Source: Flagellimonas algicola (lineage in GTDB: Bacteria > Bacteroidota > Bacteroidia > Flavobacteriales > Flavobacteriaceae). Taken from it: DNA of 64,000 nt. Below the pieces are notes generated by a model. It saw only the letters and a program-made list of their open reading frames with translations. It was not told the DNA's origin and did not search any database. This document shows, one piece after another, positions 57,015 through 64,000 of the stretch. The stretch covers positions 988,657 through 1,052,656 of the forward strand of contig NZ_VCNI01000001.1 of assembly GCF_005937185.1 (NCBI RefSeq). The letters run 5' to 3'. Positions within the stretch are counted from its first letter, which is position 1, and every line of letters begins with the position of its first letter. The translations under genes and the position numbers were made by a program.

Positions 57015-57596
57015 TTACGTTTGTTCTTTTTCAATCCATTTGGGAGTCATCACTGGTGTGTAGTTCCTCATTTGCTCCAGAAGTCCTTCCGCAGTCGTAT
57101 GCACCAATAACATCTCCCTGTTTTCCTGCTTTAAAAATCCTTGGGTGACCATGGTGTCCAAAAATTGCAGCATGGAATCAAAAAAGTTATTGCAATTTAG
57201 AATTCCTATGGGTTTTTGATGTAACCCGAGTTGGCCCCAAGTAATGATTTCGAAAAGTTCTTCCAAGGTGCCATAACCTCCAGGAAGTGCAATGAAACCA
57301 TCCGAGAGTTCATGCATTTTCACCTTTCTTTGATGCATGGTTTCCACAACGATCAATTCCGTAATTTGGGGATGAAACACCTCCTTGCACTTCAGAAAAT
57401 CCGGTATTACCCCAATCACTTTTCCATTTTTGCCCAAAGCTCCGTCAGCTACCTGGCCCATCAACCCAACTTTTGCTCCACCATATACCAACTGGATTTG
57501 TTGACTGGCCAAAATTTCTCCTAACTTAAAGGCAGTCTTAACCACACTGGAATCATTCCCGGTACTACTTCCACAAAATACAGCAATACTGTCCAT
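57015..57596 (-). CDS. LOG-family (TIGR00730) Rossmann-fold protein
   Basis: A 193-residue protein of the lysine decarboxylase-like/LOG family. Family members are phosphoribohydrolases that release cytokinin-type bases from nucleotides. The signature PGGYGTLEELFEIITWGQLG lies near residue 107. The nucleotide-binding start reads IAVFCGSSTGNDSSVV, and ELIVVETMHQRKVKMHELSDGFIALPGG contains the usual MHxRK motif. The stop is immediately before ligA. The physiological substrate in this organism is unknown. Confidence 0.93.
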   Translation of the reverse strand: MDSIAVFCGSSTGNDSSVVKTAFKLGEILASQQIQLVYGGAKVGLMGQVADGALGKNGKVIGVIPDFLKCKEVFHPQITELIVVETMHQRKVKMHELSDGFIALPGGYGTLEELFEIITWGQLGLHQKPIGILNCNNFFDSMLQFLDTMVTQGFLKQENREMLLVHTTAEGLLEQMRNYTPVMTPKWIEKEQT

Positions 57597-57597
57597 A

Positions 57598-58485
57598 TTA
57601 ATTTAGTTGGCATTTAAGCATTCTGTCATTTCCGAAGATGTCCTTTCGAAGCTCAATTTCCGAAAAATTATGGGCTTCTAAAAGGGCCTGGGTCTCCTTG
57701 CCCAAATATTGGTTGATTTCAAAATAGAGCGTTCCTTTTTTGTCTAGATGCGAAATAGCAAATTGCATAATGGCCTTATAAAAAAGTAAAGGGTCTTCAT
57801 CTTCAACAAACAGAGCCAGATGTGGTTCGTACTTTTTCACATTGTCACTCATTTGTTCTTTTTCCAATTCCCTTACGTAAGGTGGATTGGATACAATCAT
57901 ATCAAACTCAAGTTCAAGTTCAAGTTCAAGTTCAAGTTCGAGGTTTAAGATATCTTGTTGGATGAACGTTATATCCACCTCATTTAATTTTGCGTTTTCC
58001 TTGGCCACTTTCAGTGCTTGTTCAGACACATCTAAGGCATATACTTTGGCATTAGGTAACTTTTTGGCCAGTGCAATGGCAATGCAGCCGCTTCCTGTTC
58101 CAATGTCCAAAATCTTGATGTCTGGTGTCTGATGTCCGGTGTCTGATGTTTGTTTTTGAACTTCGGAAATAACCCACTCCACTAGCTCTTCGGTCTCCGG
58201 TCTGGGAATCAATACATGTTCATTGACTTTGAAATCCAAATCCATAATATGGGCAGTCCCCAGAATGTACTGCAAGGGTTCCTTCAATTTCAATTTGCTT
58301 AAAGCTCCAAACAATGGCGTTTCCTCCTCCTTCGTCAAAACCAAATCGGGTTGAAGAACCAAAGCAAATCGCTCCAAGTGCAAATAATGTTCTATACATC
58401 GATAAAAAAAGGAGTCCACTTCCTCAGCAGGATAAATCTCATCCAGCTCTTTATGAAAAATGTCTTTGATGTTTTTGAGCAGCAA
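57598..58485 (-). CDS. prmC: Release factor glutamine methyltransferase
   Basis: A 295-residue SAM enzyme that methylates the GGQ glutamine of release factors. SAM motif ILDIGTGSGCIAIALA and catalytic NPPY (IVSNPPYVRELEKEQ) are present. The N-terminal helical domain is complete. A TTG start at 58485, two bases after the stop of the GNAT gene, is chosen. The frame further upstream lies in that gene. The segment before NPPY contains a run of Leu-Glu dipeptides (LNLELELELELELEFD) encoded by a hexanucleotide repeat. A further short repeat codes QTSDTGHQTPD before motif I. Confidence 0.94.
   Translation of the reverse strand: MLLKNIKDIFHKELDEIYPAEEVDSFFYRCIEHYLHLERFALVLQPDLVLTKEEETPLFGALSKLKLKEPLQYILGTAHIMDLDFKVNEHVLIPRPETEELVEWVISEVQKQTSDTGHQTPDIKILDIGTGSGCIAIALAKKLPNAKVYALDVSEQALKVAKENAKLNEVDITFIQQDILNLELELELELELEFDMIVSNPPYVRELEKEQMSDNVKKYEPHLALFVEDEDPLLFYKAIMQFAISHLDKKGTLYFEINQYLGKETQALLEAHNFSEIELRKDIFGNDRMLKCQLN
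57908..57937. repeat. Hexanucleotide tandem repeat inside prmC
   Basis: Five perfect TCAAGT units, with degenerate units on either side (57902-57943). The reverse strand encodes alternating Leu and Glu. The change in copy number would alter length by two residues without a frameshift. Confidence 0.9.
58124..58149. repeat. 14-base-period direct repeat inside prmC
   Basis: GGTGTCTGATGT occurs at 58124-58135 and 58138-58149. On the minus strand it encodes QTSDTGHQTPD, between the N-terminal domain and SAM motif I. Confidence 0.75.
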
Positions 58486-58486
58486 C

Positions 58487-58972
58487 TTATATTTCTTTAA
58501 GCATCCAAACAGGACAAGAATAATGACCCGTATTACCCATGGGGGCATCAATGTAATGGAAGCCGTTTTTTTGATATAACTTTTGAGCCGCTTTCATATA
58601 CGGCATAGTCTCCAAGTAGCAGGCTTCAAATCCATACTCCTTTGCTTTTGCTAAACAAACGTCAATCATTTTGGCTCCTAGACCCTTGCCTCTAGCTTCT
58701 TCCAAAAAGTACATTTTCTGCAGCTCACAAACGTTCCCTTCAAAATTTTCCAACTGGGCAACCCCTGCGCATCCAATAACGCGGCCATCTTCTTCGGCAA
58801 CAAAATAAGTAGCCTTTGGAACATCGTAGGTTCCATACATATCATCTAAAGCTTTATCAGCATAAGCAGTACCCACTTTGGGCACTCCCAAATCCACCAA
58901 AACTTGTCTCACAACCTTTGCCACAGCAGCGTTGTCCCCAGGTTCAATTTCCCGAATTACCACCTCGCCCAT
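58487..58972 (-). CDS. GNAT-family N-acetyltransferase
   Basis: A 161-residue acetyl-CoA-dependent transferase. The core fold is recognised from AEEDGRVIGCAGVAQLENFEGNVCELQKMYFLEEARGKGLGAKMIDVCLAKAKEYGF, where RGKGLG is the CoA pyrophosphate-binding motif. CYLETMPYMKAAQKLYQKNGFHYI is the following beta-alpha unit. The acceptor substrate is unknown. It lies two bases upstream of the TTG of prmC and diverges from ribD. Confidence 0.93.
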   Translation of the reverse strand: MGEVVIREIEPGDNAAVAKVVRQVLVDLGVPKVGTAYADKALDDMYGTYDVPKATYFVAEEDGRVIGCAGVAQLENFEGNVCELQKMYFLEEARGKGLGAKMIDVCLAKAKEYGFEACYLETMPYMKAAQKLYQKNGFHYIDAPMGNTGHYSCPVWMLKEI

Positions 58973-58989
58973 ATTGTGTTTTATTATTC

Positions 58990-58997
58990 TATTTTTG
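58990..58997 (+). promoter_or_regulatory. -7 element of ribD, probably leaderless
   Basis: TATTTTTG ends 4 bases before the GTG at 59002. A -33 TTG is not seen at the proper distance. Confidence 0.5.
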
Positions 58998-59001
58998 TCC
59001 G

Positions 59002-60054
59002 GTGAATATACACGAAAAATACATGTTGCGTTGCATGGAATTGGGCAAAAAAGGTCTTGGGACCACAGCTCCCAATCCCATGGTTGGAAGTGTAGTTGTT
59101 CACGATGATAAAATTATTGGGGAAGGCTACACGAGTCCTTATGGCGGACCTCACGCCGAAGTGAATGCCATTAGTGCTGTCCTTAACAAAGAACTACTAA
59201 AGCAATCCACGATTTATGTTACTTTGGAACCTTGTTCCCACTTTGGAAAGACCCCACCCTGCGCTGATTTAATTATTGAATCGGAAATCCCCTTGGTGGT
59301 CATTGGTTTACAAGACCCACACGACAAGGTAGCAGGAGCCGGGATTAATAAATTACGGGATGCGGGATGCCAGGTAACTGTTGGGGTATTGGAACGCGAA
59401 TGCCGTGAACACCATAAACGGTTTTTGACTTTTCAAGAGAAACGAAGACCGTATATCATATTAAAATGGGCTGAAACACAGGATCGGTTTATTGCTCCTG
59501 ATAAAGCAAGGAGAAATGACAGCCCTGAACCCTTTTGGATTACCAACACCTACTCTAAACAGTTGGTCCATCAATGGAGAAGTGAAGAACAGGCCATTTT
59601 GGTGGGAACGCAGACCGTTTTGGATGACAATCCGAAACTAAATGTGAGGACATGGGAAGGCAAAAGTCCAATTCGCATTGTTTTGGATCAATCGTTGAAG
59701 ATTCCATCCCATTTTCATGTTTTGGATAATAGTGTTGATACCATATTATTGACTGCCGAGCAGGACAGCTCCAAATATTTGGATGGTATTACCTATGAAC
59801 TACTGGATTTCACTAAACCTGTAGCAAATCAAATTTGTAATCTTTTACATAAACATTCCATATCCAGTTTGCTTGTTGAAGGAGGAACAAGAACTCTCCA
59901 GACTTTTATTGATGAGGGACTTTGGGATGAGGCCCGTATTTTTAAAGGAGCTTCAAAATTTGATTCCGGAATTTTAGCGCCAGAGATATCCGGAAAGCTT
60001 ATCCATTCCGAAAAAATAATTTCCGACACCCTTTCAATACTTCAGCATGATTAA
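59002..60054 (+). CDS. ribD: Riboflavin biosynthesis deaminase/reductase
   Basis: A 350-residue bifunctional enzyme for two early steps of riboflavin synthesis. The N-terminal deaminase has the zinc site HAEVNAI and PCSHFGKTPPCADLI. The C-terminal reductase begins at RRPYIILKWAETQDRFIAP and includes SEEQAILVGTQTVLDDNPKLNVR and SLLVEGGTRTLQTFI. The GTG at 59002 is selected because it gives MNIHEKYMLRCMELG and follows a -7 box. The open frame upstream crosses the GNAT gene. It overlaps the HAD gene by 8 bases. Confidence 0.96.
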   Translation: MNIHEKYMLRCMELGKKGLGTTAPNPMVGSVVVHDDKIIGEGYTSPYGGPHAEVNAISAVLNKELLKQSTIYVTLEPCSHFGKTPPCADLIIESEIPLVVIGLQDPHDKVAGAGINKLRDAGCQVTVGVLERECREHHKRFLTFQEKRRPYIILKWAETQDRFIAPDKARRNDSPEPFWITNTYSKQLVHQWRSEEQAILVGTQTVLDDNPKLNVRTWEGKSPIRIVLDQSLKIPSHFHVLDNSVDTILLTAEQDSSKYLDGITYELLDFTKPVANQICNLLHKHSISSLLVEGGTRTLQTFIDEGLWDEARIFKGASKFDSGILAPEISGKLIHSEKIISDTLSILQHD

Positions 60055-60649
60055 AAACATTATTCTCGATTTTGGAGACATTTTTATCGATTTGGACAAA
60101 CCCGCCACAGCAAGGGCCATGGAAAAATATGGTTTTAGGGAACTTACCCCGGATTTAGAAAACCTATTTAACTCCTATGAAAAAGGAGAGATGAATTCCC
60201 CTTCCTTTCTGAAGCAAGTCGCCTCCCATTTTCCCGCTGCTCCCGAGGACTATTTAATCAATGCTTGGAACGCCATCCTAAAGGATTTTCCAGATAGCCG
60301 ACTGGAATTTGTAGAAAACCTCGCCAAGGAAAACCAATATCGATTATTCCTTTTGAGCAATACCAATGACCTTCACATCGAGTTTGTGCGCGAACGGCTG
60401 GGAAAGGAAAAGTTTAATCGCTTTGAAGGTTCCTTTGAAGTTTTCTACCTCTCCTACGAAATGGGCATGCGCAAACCGGATGCTGAAATTTTTGAATTTG
60501 TACTGCAGGCCAATACCCTTATTCCAGGGGAAACGCTGTTCGTGGATGATACCAAGGAAAATACAGATACCGCAGCTTCCTTGGGTATCCAAGTCTGGAA
60601 CCTGCAAGTGGGCATAGAGGATATCACCCAACTAAAACAACACCTGTAA
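60047..60649 (+). CDS. HAD-superfamily hydrolase, YihX-like
   Basis: A 200-residue phosphatase-like enzyme. Motif I is IILDFGDIFIDLD (nucleophile Asp near residue 8). Motif II SNTNDLH lies near residue 104, motif III is in EMGMRKPDAEIFEF, and motif IV is FVDDTKENTDTAASLGIQ. This is the HAD-IA layout of YihX-type sugar-phosphate phosphatases, with the usual acid/base Asp+2 replaced by Gly as in that group. It overlaps ribD by 8 bases and the EamA gene by one. Confidence 0.92.
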   Translation: MIKNIILDFGDIFIDLDKPATARAMEKYGFRELTPDLENLFNSYEKGEMNSPSFLKQVASHFPAAPEDYLINAWNAILKDFPDSRLEFVENLAKENQYRLFLLSNTNDLHIEFVRERLGKEKFNRFEGSFEVFYLSYEMGMRKPDAEIFEFVLQANTLIPGETLFVDDTKENTDTAASLGIQVWNLQVGIEDITQLKQHL

Positions 60650-61512
60650 TGTTAGATCTGCTGTTTAGCATTCTTTGTACCAGCACCATTTTTGTGGTGT
60701 TCAAATTATTTGATACCTATAAGGTACAGACCCCTTACGCTATTGTGATCAATTATGTGGTGGCCTGTACTGTGGGCCTGCTCCTCTACGACGGAACTAT
60801 CAACTTTTCATCCATAACACAATCGTCTTGGTTTCTGGGAGCAATGGGTATGGGGGTCTTTTTTATCCTCATTTTTAATCTAATGGCGAGAGCATCACAA
60901 GTGGCAGGGGTCACCGTGGCATCCGTGGCCACCAAAATGTCCTTGGTTATTCCTGTGGTGGTCGGGATGATCCTGTATAACGAAAAGCTATCCCTTTTTC
61001 AGGGTCTAGGGATATTATTGGCCTTAGCTGCCGTCTATTTTACCTCCATCAAGGAAAATTCGCTGGTAATTTCCAAAAAAGCCTTGGTCCTACCCCTCTT
61101 GGTATTCTTGGGATCTGGAATCATAGATGCTAGCATGAAGTATTTTGAGGAACGGCATCTGGATTCCAGAGAGGTTGCCATCTTTTCAGCCATGGTCTTT
61201 GGATTTGCCGCACTTTCCGGATTTGTCTTCATTGGGTATAAAGCCACTAGGGAAACAATCAAGATTAATGTTAGAAATGTATTGGGTGGAATAATACTCG
61301 GTGTCCCCAATTACTTTTCTATTTTCTTTTTGCTCAGAGCATTACAGAACGAGAATTTTAGCAGCGCTGCCATTTTTACCATTAACAATGTGGCCGTGGT
61401 TATGCTGTGTACCTTGCTCGGTATTTTAATGTTCCAGGAACGATTGAGTATCAAAAACTGGGGTGGTATAGCCTTGGCCGTTCTAAGTATTGTTTTAGTA
61501 GCCTTGTTCTGA
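60649..61512 (+). CDS. EamA-family transporter
   Basis: A 287-residue inner-membrane protein with about ten hydrophobic helices in two EamA repeats (drug/metabolite transporter superfamily). The start MLDLLFSILCTSTIFVVFKLFDTYK is the first TM helix. GVTVASVATKMSLVIPVVVGMILYNEKLSLFQGLGILLALAAVYF marks the end of repeat one, and AAIFTINNVAVVMLCTLLGILMFQERLSIKNWGGIALAVLSIVLVALF the end of repeat two. The substrate is unknown. It overlaps both neighbours by one base. Confidence 0.9.
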   Translation: MLDLLFSILCTSTIFVVFKLFDTYKVQTPYAIVINYVVACTVGLLLYDGTINFSSITQSSWFLGAMGMGVFFILIFNLMARASQVAGVTVASVATKMSLVIPVVVGMILYNEKLSLFQGLGILLALAAVYFTSIKENSLVISKKALVLPLLVFLGSGIIDASMKYFEERHLDSREVAIFSAMVFGFAALSGFVFIGYKATRETIKINVRNVLGGIILGVPNYFSIFFLLRALQNENFSSAAIFTINNVAVVMLCTLLGILMFQERLSIKNWGGIALAVLSIVLVALF

Positions 61513-62120
61513 TGGAAGTGGACAGTTACAGAACCTTGGATGGTCCCGCACCTGAAATACTTTATAAGGACAGGAAAAGTAAATTCTTTGGATATGCCTT
61601 TCCCATTGCTACCGAATCTGAGGTTAAGCCCATTGTGGAAACATTGAGAAAAAAATACCCCACGGCCAACCATGTGTGCTACGCCTGGCAACTCGGAACC
61701 AATCAGCTTACCTATAGGGCCAATGATGATGGAGAGCCCAATAACTCGGCTGGAATGCCCATTTATGGGCAAATTCAATCATTTGAGGTCACCAATGTAT
61801 TGGTAGCTGTTGTTCGAATTTTTGGGGGAACCAAATTGGGCGTGGGCGGTTTAATTCAAGCTTATCGCACTGCTGCTCAAATGACCCTTGAAAATGCAAC
61901 AATTATTGAAAAGATTGTGAAACAGCATTTTCAACTTAAGTTCGATTATCCCTATATGGATGTGGTCATGCGAACCATTAAACAAAAAAATCTGGAAATC
62001 AAATCCCAAAAAATGGAAATGGATTGTGCCTTAGTAGTTGCGGTTCGAAAAAAAGAAGCTGAGGATGTTCTTGGAACTTTTCAGCAACTGCATCAAATAA
62101 AAGTGAAAAAACTGGACTAA
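61512..62120 (+). CDS. YigZ/IMPACT-family protein
   Basis: A 202-residue protein. The N-terminal UPF0029 domain shows YKDRKSKFFGYAFP, VCYAWQLGTNQLTYRANDDGEPNNSAGMPIYGQI and VRIFGGTKLGVGGLIQAYRTAAQ, typical of YigZ. A ferredoxin-like C-terminal domain follows. Homologues are linked to translation control or proline dipeptidase activity, not settled. The start at 61512 overlaps the EamA stop (TGATGG). Its end overlaps the convergent thioesterase gene by 4 bases. Confidence 0.93.
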   Translation: MEVDSYRTLDGPAPEILYKDRKSKFFGYAFPIATESEVKPIVETLRKKYPTANHVCYAWQLGTNQLTYRANDDGEPNNSAGMPIYGQIQSFEVTNVLVAVVRIFGGTKLGVGGLIQAYRTAAQMTLENATIIEKIVKQHFQLKFDYPYMDVVMRTIKQKNLEIKSQKMEMDCALVVAVRKKEAEDVLGTFQQLHQIKVKKLD

Positions 62121-62515
62121 GCTTTCAACTTATCCAAAATGAAGTCTGGACACTTTATGGGTCTGTTTTTGCTTTGATCCATGAATGCCAGCACCGTGTT
62201 GGCCTCGGCCAATAACTCCCGTTTATCATTGTAAATCTTATATTCAAATTCAATCCGGACCATGGGAAGTTGCTTCAGGCGGGTTTCCACGGTAAGCATA
62301 TCATCATAGAGCGCAGATTTTTTGTAATTGATCTGTAGGGAAATTACAGGGAGTATGATTCCATTTTCCTCCATGGCCCTATAAGAGATGTCCATCGCCC
62401 TCAACCACTCTATTCTCCCCATCTCCAAATAGGGAACATAGCTTGCATGGTGAACAATACCCATCTGGTCCGTTTCTGCATAACGAACGCGAAAAGAAAA
62501 TGAATTTATCCGCAT
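62117..62515 (-). CDS. YbgC/FadM-like acyl-CoA thioesterase
   Basis: A 132-residue hotdog-fold thioesterase. The active-site stretch VRYAETDQMGIVHHASYVPYLEMGRIEWLRA (about residues 9-40) holds the catalytic Asp of the YbgC type. The C-terminal part KIYNDKRELLAEANTVLAFMDQSKNRPIKCPD is also usual. The substrate chain length is not predictable. The gene diverges from dnaA, with 203 bases between. A second, different hotdog thioesterase is at 9848. Confidence 0.92.
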   Translation of the reverse strand: MRINSFSFRVRYAETDQMGIVHHASYVPYLEMGRIEWLRAMDISYRAMEENGIILPVISLQINYKKSALYDDMLTVETRLKQLPMVRIEFEYKIYNDKRELLAEANTVLAFMDQSKNRPIKCPDFILDKLKA

Positions 62516-62718
62516 ATTTTAACTGAAAAATTATATATTTAGAGACTCGGTTTACGTTAGGGAAACATGCGAAAAAAAAACAAAATATTCAATGGTAAAA
62601 TCATTTTTTTTTTCAAAGTTTTGTTCACATATTTGTCGCATCCAACGAGCATCCTGAAACCCTTTGATGCTTTGACCTAAAGCTTTAAAGCTAACCATTA
62701 AACTAAGGAAAAACTTTT

Positions 62719-64000
62719 ATGAGTGTTACTGCAAATTCCGTGTGGAACAATTGTTTGGCTTTTATCCAGGATAATATCCAACCGCAGGCATTCAAAACAT
62801 GGTTTGAACCTATTAAGCCTATCAAGTTAACAGATAGTGCCTTAAGCATTCAAGTTCCAAGTAAATTTTTCTATGAATGGTTGGAAGAGCATTACGTAAA
62901 GCTTTTGAAAGTAGCCTTGACCAAGGAGCTCGGAAACAATGCCAAACTTATCTACATTATTAAAATGGAAAATAAGTACGGTAACAAGGAACCGTTTACA
63001 GAACAAATTCCAAGCGCAAACCGGACTGCTGTGGGGCCCCAGGAATTGGATGTGCCCATTACCTCCAAAAGTCCAGAGCTAAAAAATCCATTTGTGATTC
63101 CCGGTATTCGCAATATTAAGATTGAGTCGCAACTCAATCCCAATTACAATTTTGAAAATTTTCTGGAAGGAGATTCCAATCGCTTGGCTAGATCTGCAGG
63201 TATGGCGGTGGCCAACAAACCAGGAGGAACTTCCTTTAACCCCCTATTGGTTTTTGGTGGGGTTGGCTTGGGAAAGACCCACTTGGCGCATGCCATTGGA
63301 GTAGAAATCAAGGATAAATATCCAGAAAAGACCGTACTCTACATTTCCGCGGAAAAGTTTACGCAACAATATATTGAATCCGTAAAAAAGAACACTCGAA
63401 ACGATTTCATCCACTTTTATCAGCTGATAGATGTGTTGATCATTGATGACGTGCAGTTCCTTTCTGGGAAATCCGGTACGCAGGACGTGTTCTTCCATAT
63501 TTTCAACCACCTGCATCAAAATGGTAAGCAGGTCATCCTAACATCAGACAAAGCTCCTGTAGACATGCAGGACATTGAACAACGTTTGTTGTCCCGATTC
63601 AAATGGGGGCTTTCTGCCGAATTGCAGAGTCCGGATTACGAGACCCGGGTATCCATTTTAAAGAACAAGCTGTACAGAGATGGGGTTGAAATGCCGGAGG
63701 ACATTATAGATCATGTGGCCAAGAACATCAAAACCAACATCCGGGAATTGGAAGGTGCCATCATTTCGTTGATTGCGCAATCGTCCTTCAACAAACGAGA
63801 AGTGACCTTGGAGTTGGCCCAACAGGTTGTTGAGAAGTTTGTCAAGAACACCAAGCGGGAAGTTTCCATCGATTACATCCAAAAAGTGGTGTCCGATTAT
63901 TTTGAAATGGATGTGGCAACCCTTCAATCCAAAACTAGAAAACGCCATATTGTACAAGCCAGACAATTGGCCATGTTCTTTGCCAAAAAGTTCACTAAAG
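62719..64000 (+). CDS. dnaA: Chromosomal replication initiator DnaA (3' truncated by window edge)
   Basis: The first 427 residues of DnaA. Domain I (SVTANSVWNNCLAFIQDNIQPQAFKTWFEPI) is followed by a variable linker (about residues 85-130). The AAA+ domain begins at NPNYNFENFLEGDSNRLARSAGMAVA. Walker A is FGGVGLGKTHLAHAIG, Walker B DVLIIDDVQFL, and sensor I is in VILTSDKAP. The last part enters domain IV (KRHIVQARQLAMFFAKKF). About 50 residues are beyond the window. The 203-base upstream region shows one weak DnaA-box-like sequence only, so an origin cannot be called here. Confidence 0.97.
   Translation, partial: MSVTANSVWNNCLAFIQDNIQPQAFKTWFEPIKPIKLTDSALSIQVPSKFFYEWLEEHYVKLLKVALTKELGNNAKLIYIIKMENKYGNKEPFTEQIPSANRTAVGPQELDVPITSKSPELKNPFVIPGIRNIKIESQLNPNYNFENFLEGDSNRLARSAGMAVANKPGGTSFNPLLVFGGVGLGKTHLAHAIGVEIKDKYPEKTVLYISAEKFTQQYIESVKKNTRNDFIHFYQLIDVLIIDDVQFLSGKSGTQDVFFHIFNHLHQNGKQVILTSDKAPVDMQDIEQRLLSRFKWGLSAELQSPDYETRVSILKNKLYRDGVEMPEDIIDHVAKNIKTNIRELEGAIISLIAQSSFNKREVTLELAQQVVEKFVKNTKREVSIDYIQKVVSDYFEMDVATLQSKTRKRHIVQARQLAMFFAKKFTK

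Noticed and set aside
57887-58132. ORF with a polyserine run on the + strand of prmC
   Set aside because: It is the mirror of the TCAAGT repeat in prmC and has no independent support.
62621-62629. TTGTTCACA upstream of dnaA as DnaA box
   Set aside because: It is a single copy with one mismatch from TTATNCACA, and no cluster of boxes or AT-rich unwinding element was seen. The evidence is insufficient to call an origin.

Overview
This 64 kb window is a chromosomal segment of a member of the Bacteroidota, most likely a marine Flavobacteriaceae species (Muricauda/Allomuricauda-like; genus not proven). The evidence is a PorP/SprF-type outer-membrane protein, many flavobacterial lipoproteins, RprXY-type two-component genes, the bacillithiol-linked YtxJ, families typical of the phylum (DUF4835, DUF6503, DUF6913, Bacteroidota-type RpoZ), weak Shine-Dalgarno sites, and repeated promoters of the Bacteroidota form TTG-N17-23-TAnnTTTG. 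The window opens inside pheT and closes inside dnaA. It is mostly dense core genome with short intergenic gaps. No phage, insertion sequence, CRISPR array, tRNA or rRNA gene was seen.

Layout. 0-11.8 kb: pheT end, FAS1 protein, a YbiT-like ABC-F ATPase, a thioredoxin-fold lipoprotein without its CXXC, transaldolase, an SDR, the SRP RNA gene (ffs) with a clear promoter, and a three-gene operon (glutamine cyclotransferase, thioesterase, beta-helix-like lipoprotein). 11.8-16.9 kb: the most unusual region, with a LytTR regulator whose receiver lacks the phospho-Asp, two tandem small lipoproteins that both end in DDDR plus one or two residues, a TPR histidine kinase, a LuxR/NarL-type response regulator and an unknown protein. 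A similar ~53-bp element lies upstream of both the first and last genes. 16.9-30.7 kb: glyA, ytxJ, clpB, a GntP transporter-RidA-M19 dipeptidase operon, TetR, a PorP-like/SPOR fusion, smpB and pcm. 30.8-38.2 kb: a long + strand run of metabolic and repair genes with tight overlaps (oxidoreductase, 3-hydroxyacyl-CoA dehydrogenase, DUF1015, YggS, exonuclease-GIY-YIG fusion, K+ channel with a zinc ribbon, miaA, gntK). 38.5-51 kb: a mostly minus-strand core block (rprYX, coaE, ybbR, glycosyltransferase, fabI, recN, DUF4835, coaBC, rpoZ, bamD, dapA, DUF6913). 51-54.7 kb: a 5'-nucleotidase split into two genes in reversed domain order, then a cadherin/BspA-type surface lipoprotein bracketed by two ~90-bp direct repeats. 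54.7-64 kb: ligA, a LOG-family gene, prmC (with an in-frame hexanucleotide repeat), ribD, HAD, EamA, YigZ, a thioesterase and dnaA.

Best candidate for an undescribed system: the 11.8-16.9 kb cluster. It combines small secreted lipoproteins sharing a C-terminal motif, a lipoprotein-anchored TPR sensor kinase with a partner regulator, a phosphorylation-independent LytTR factor, and a shared inverted-repeat-containing upstream element. A peptide- or envelope-sensing circuit is an inference. The repeats, motifs and residue losses are visible in the sequence.
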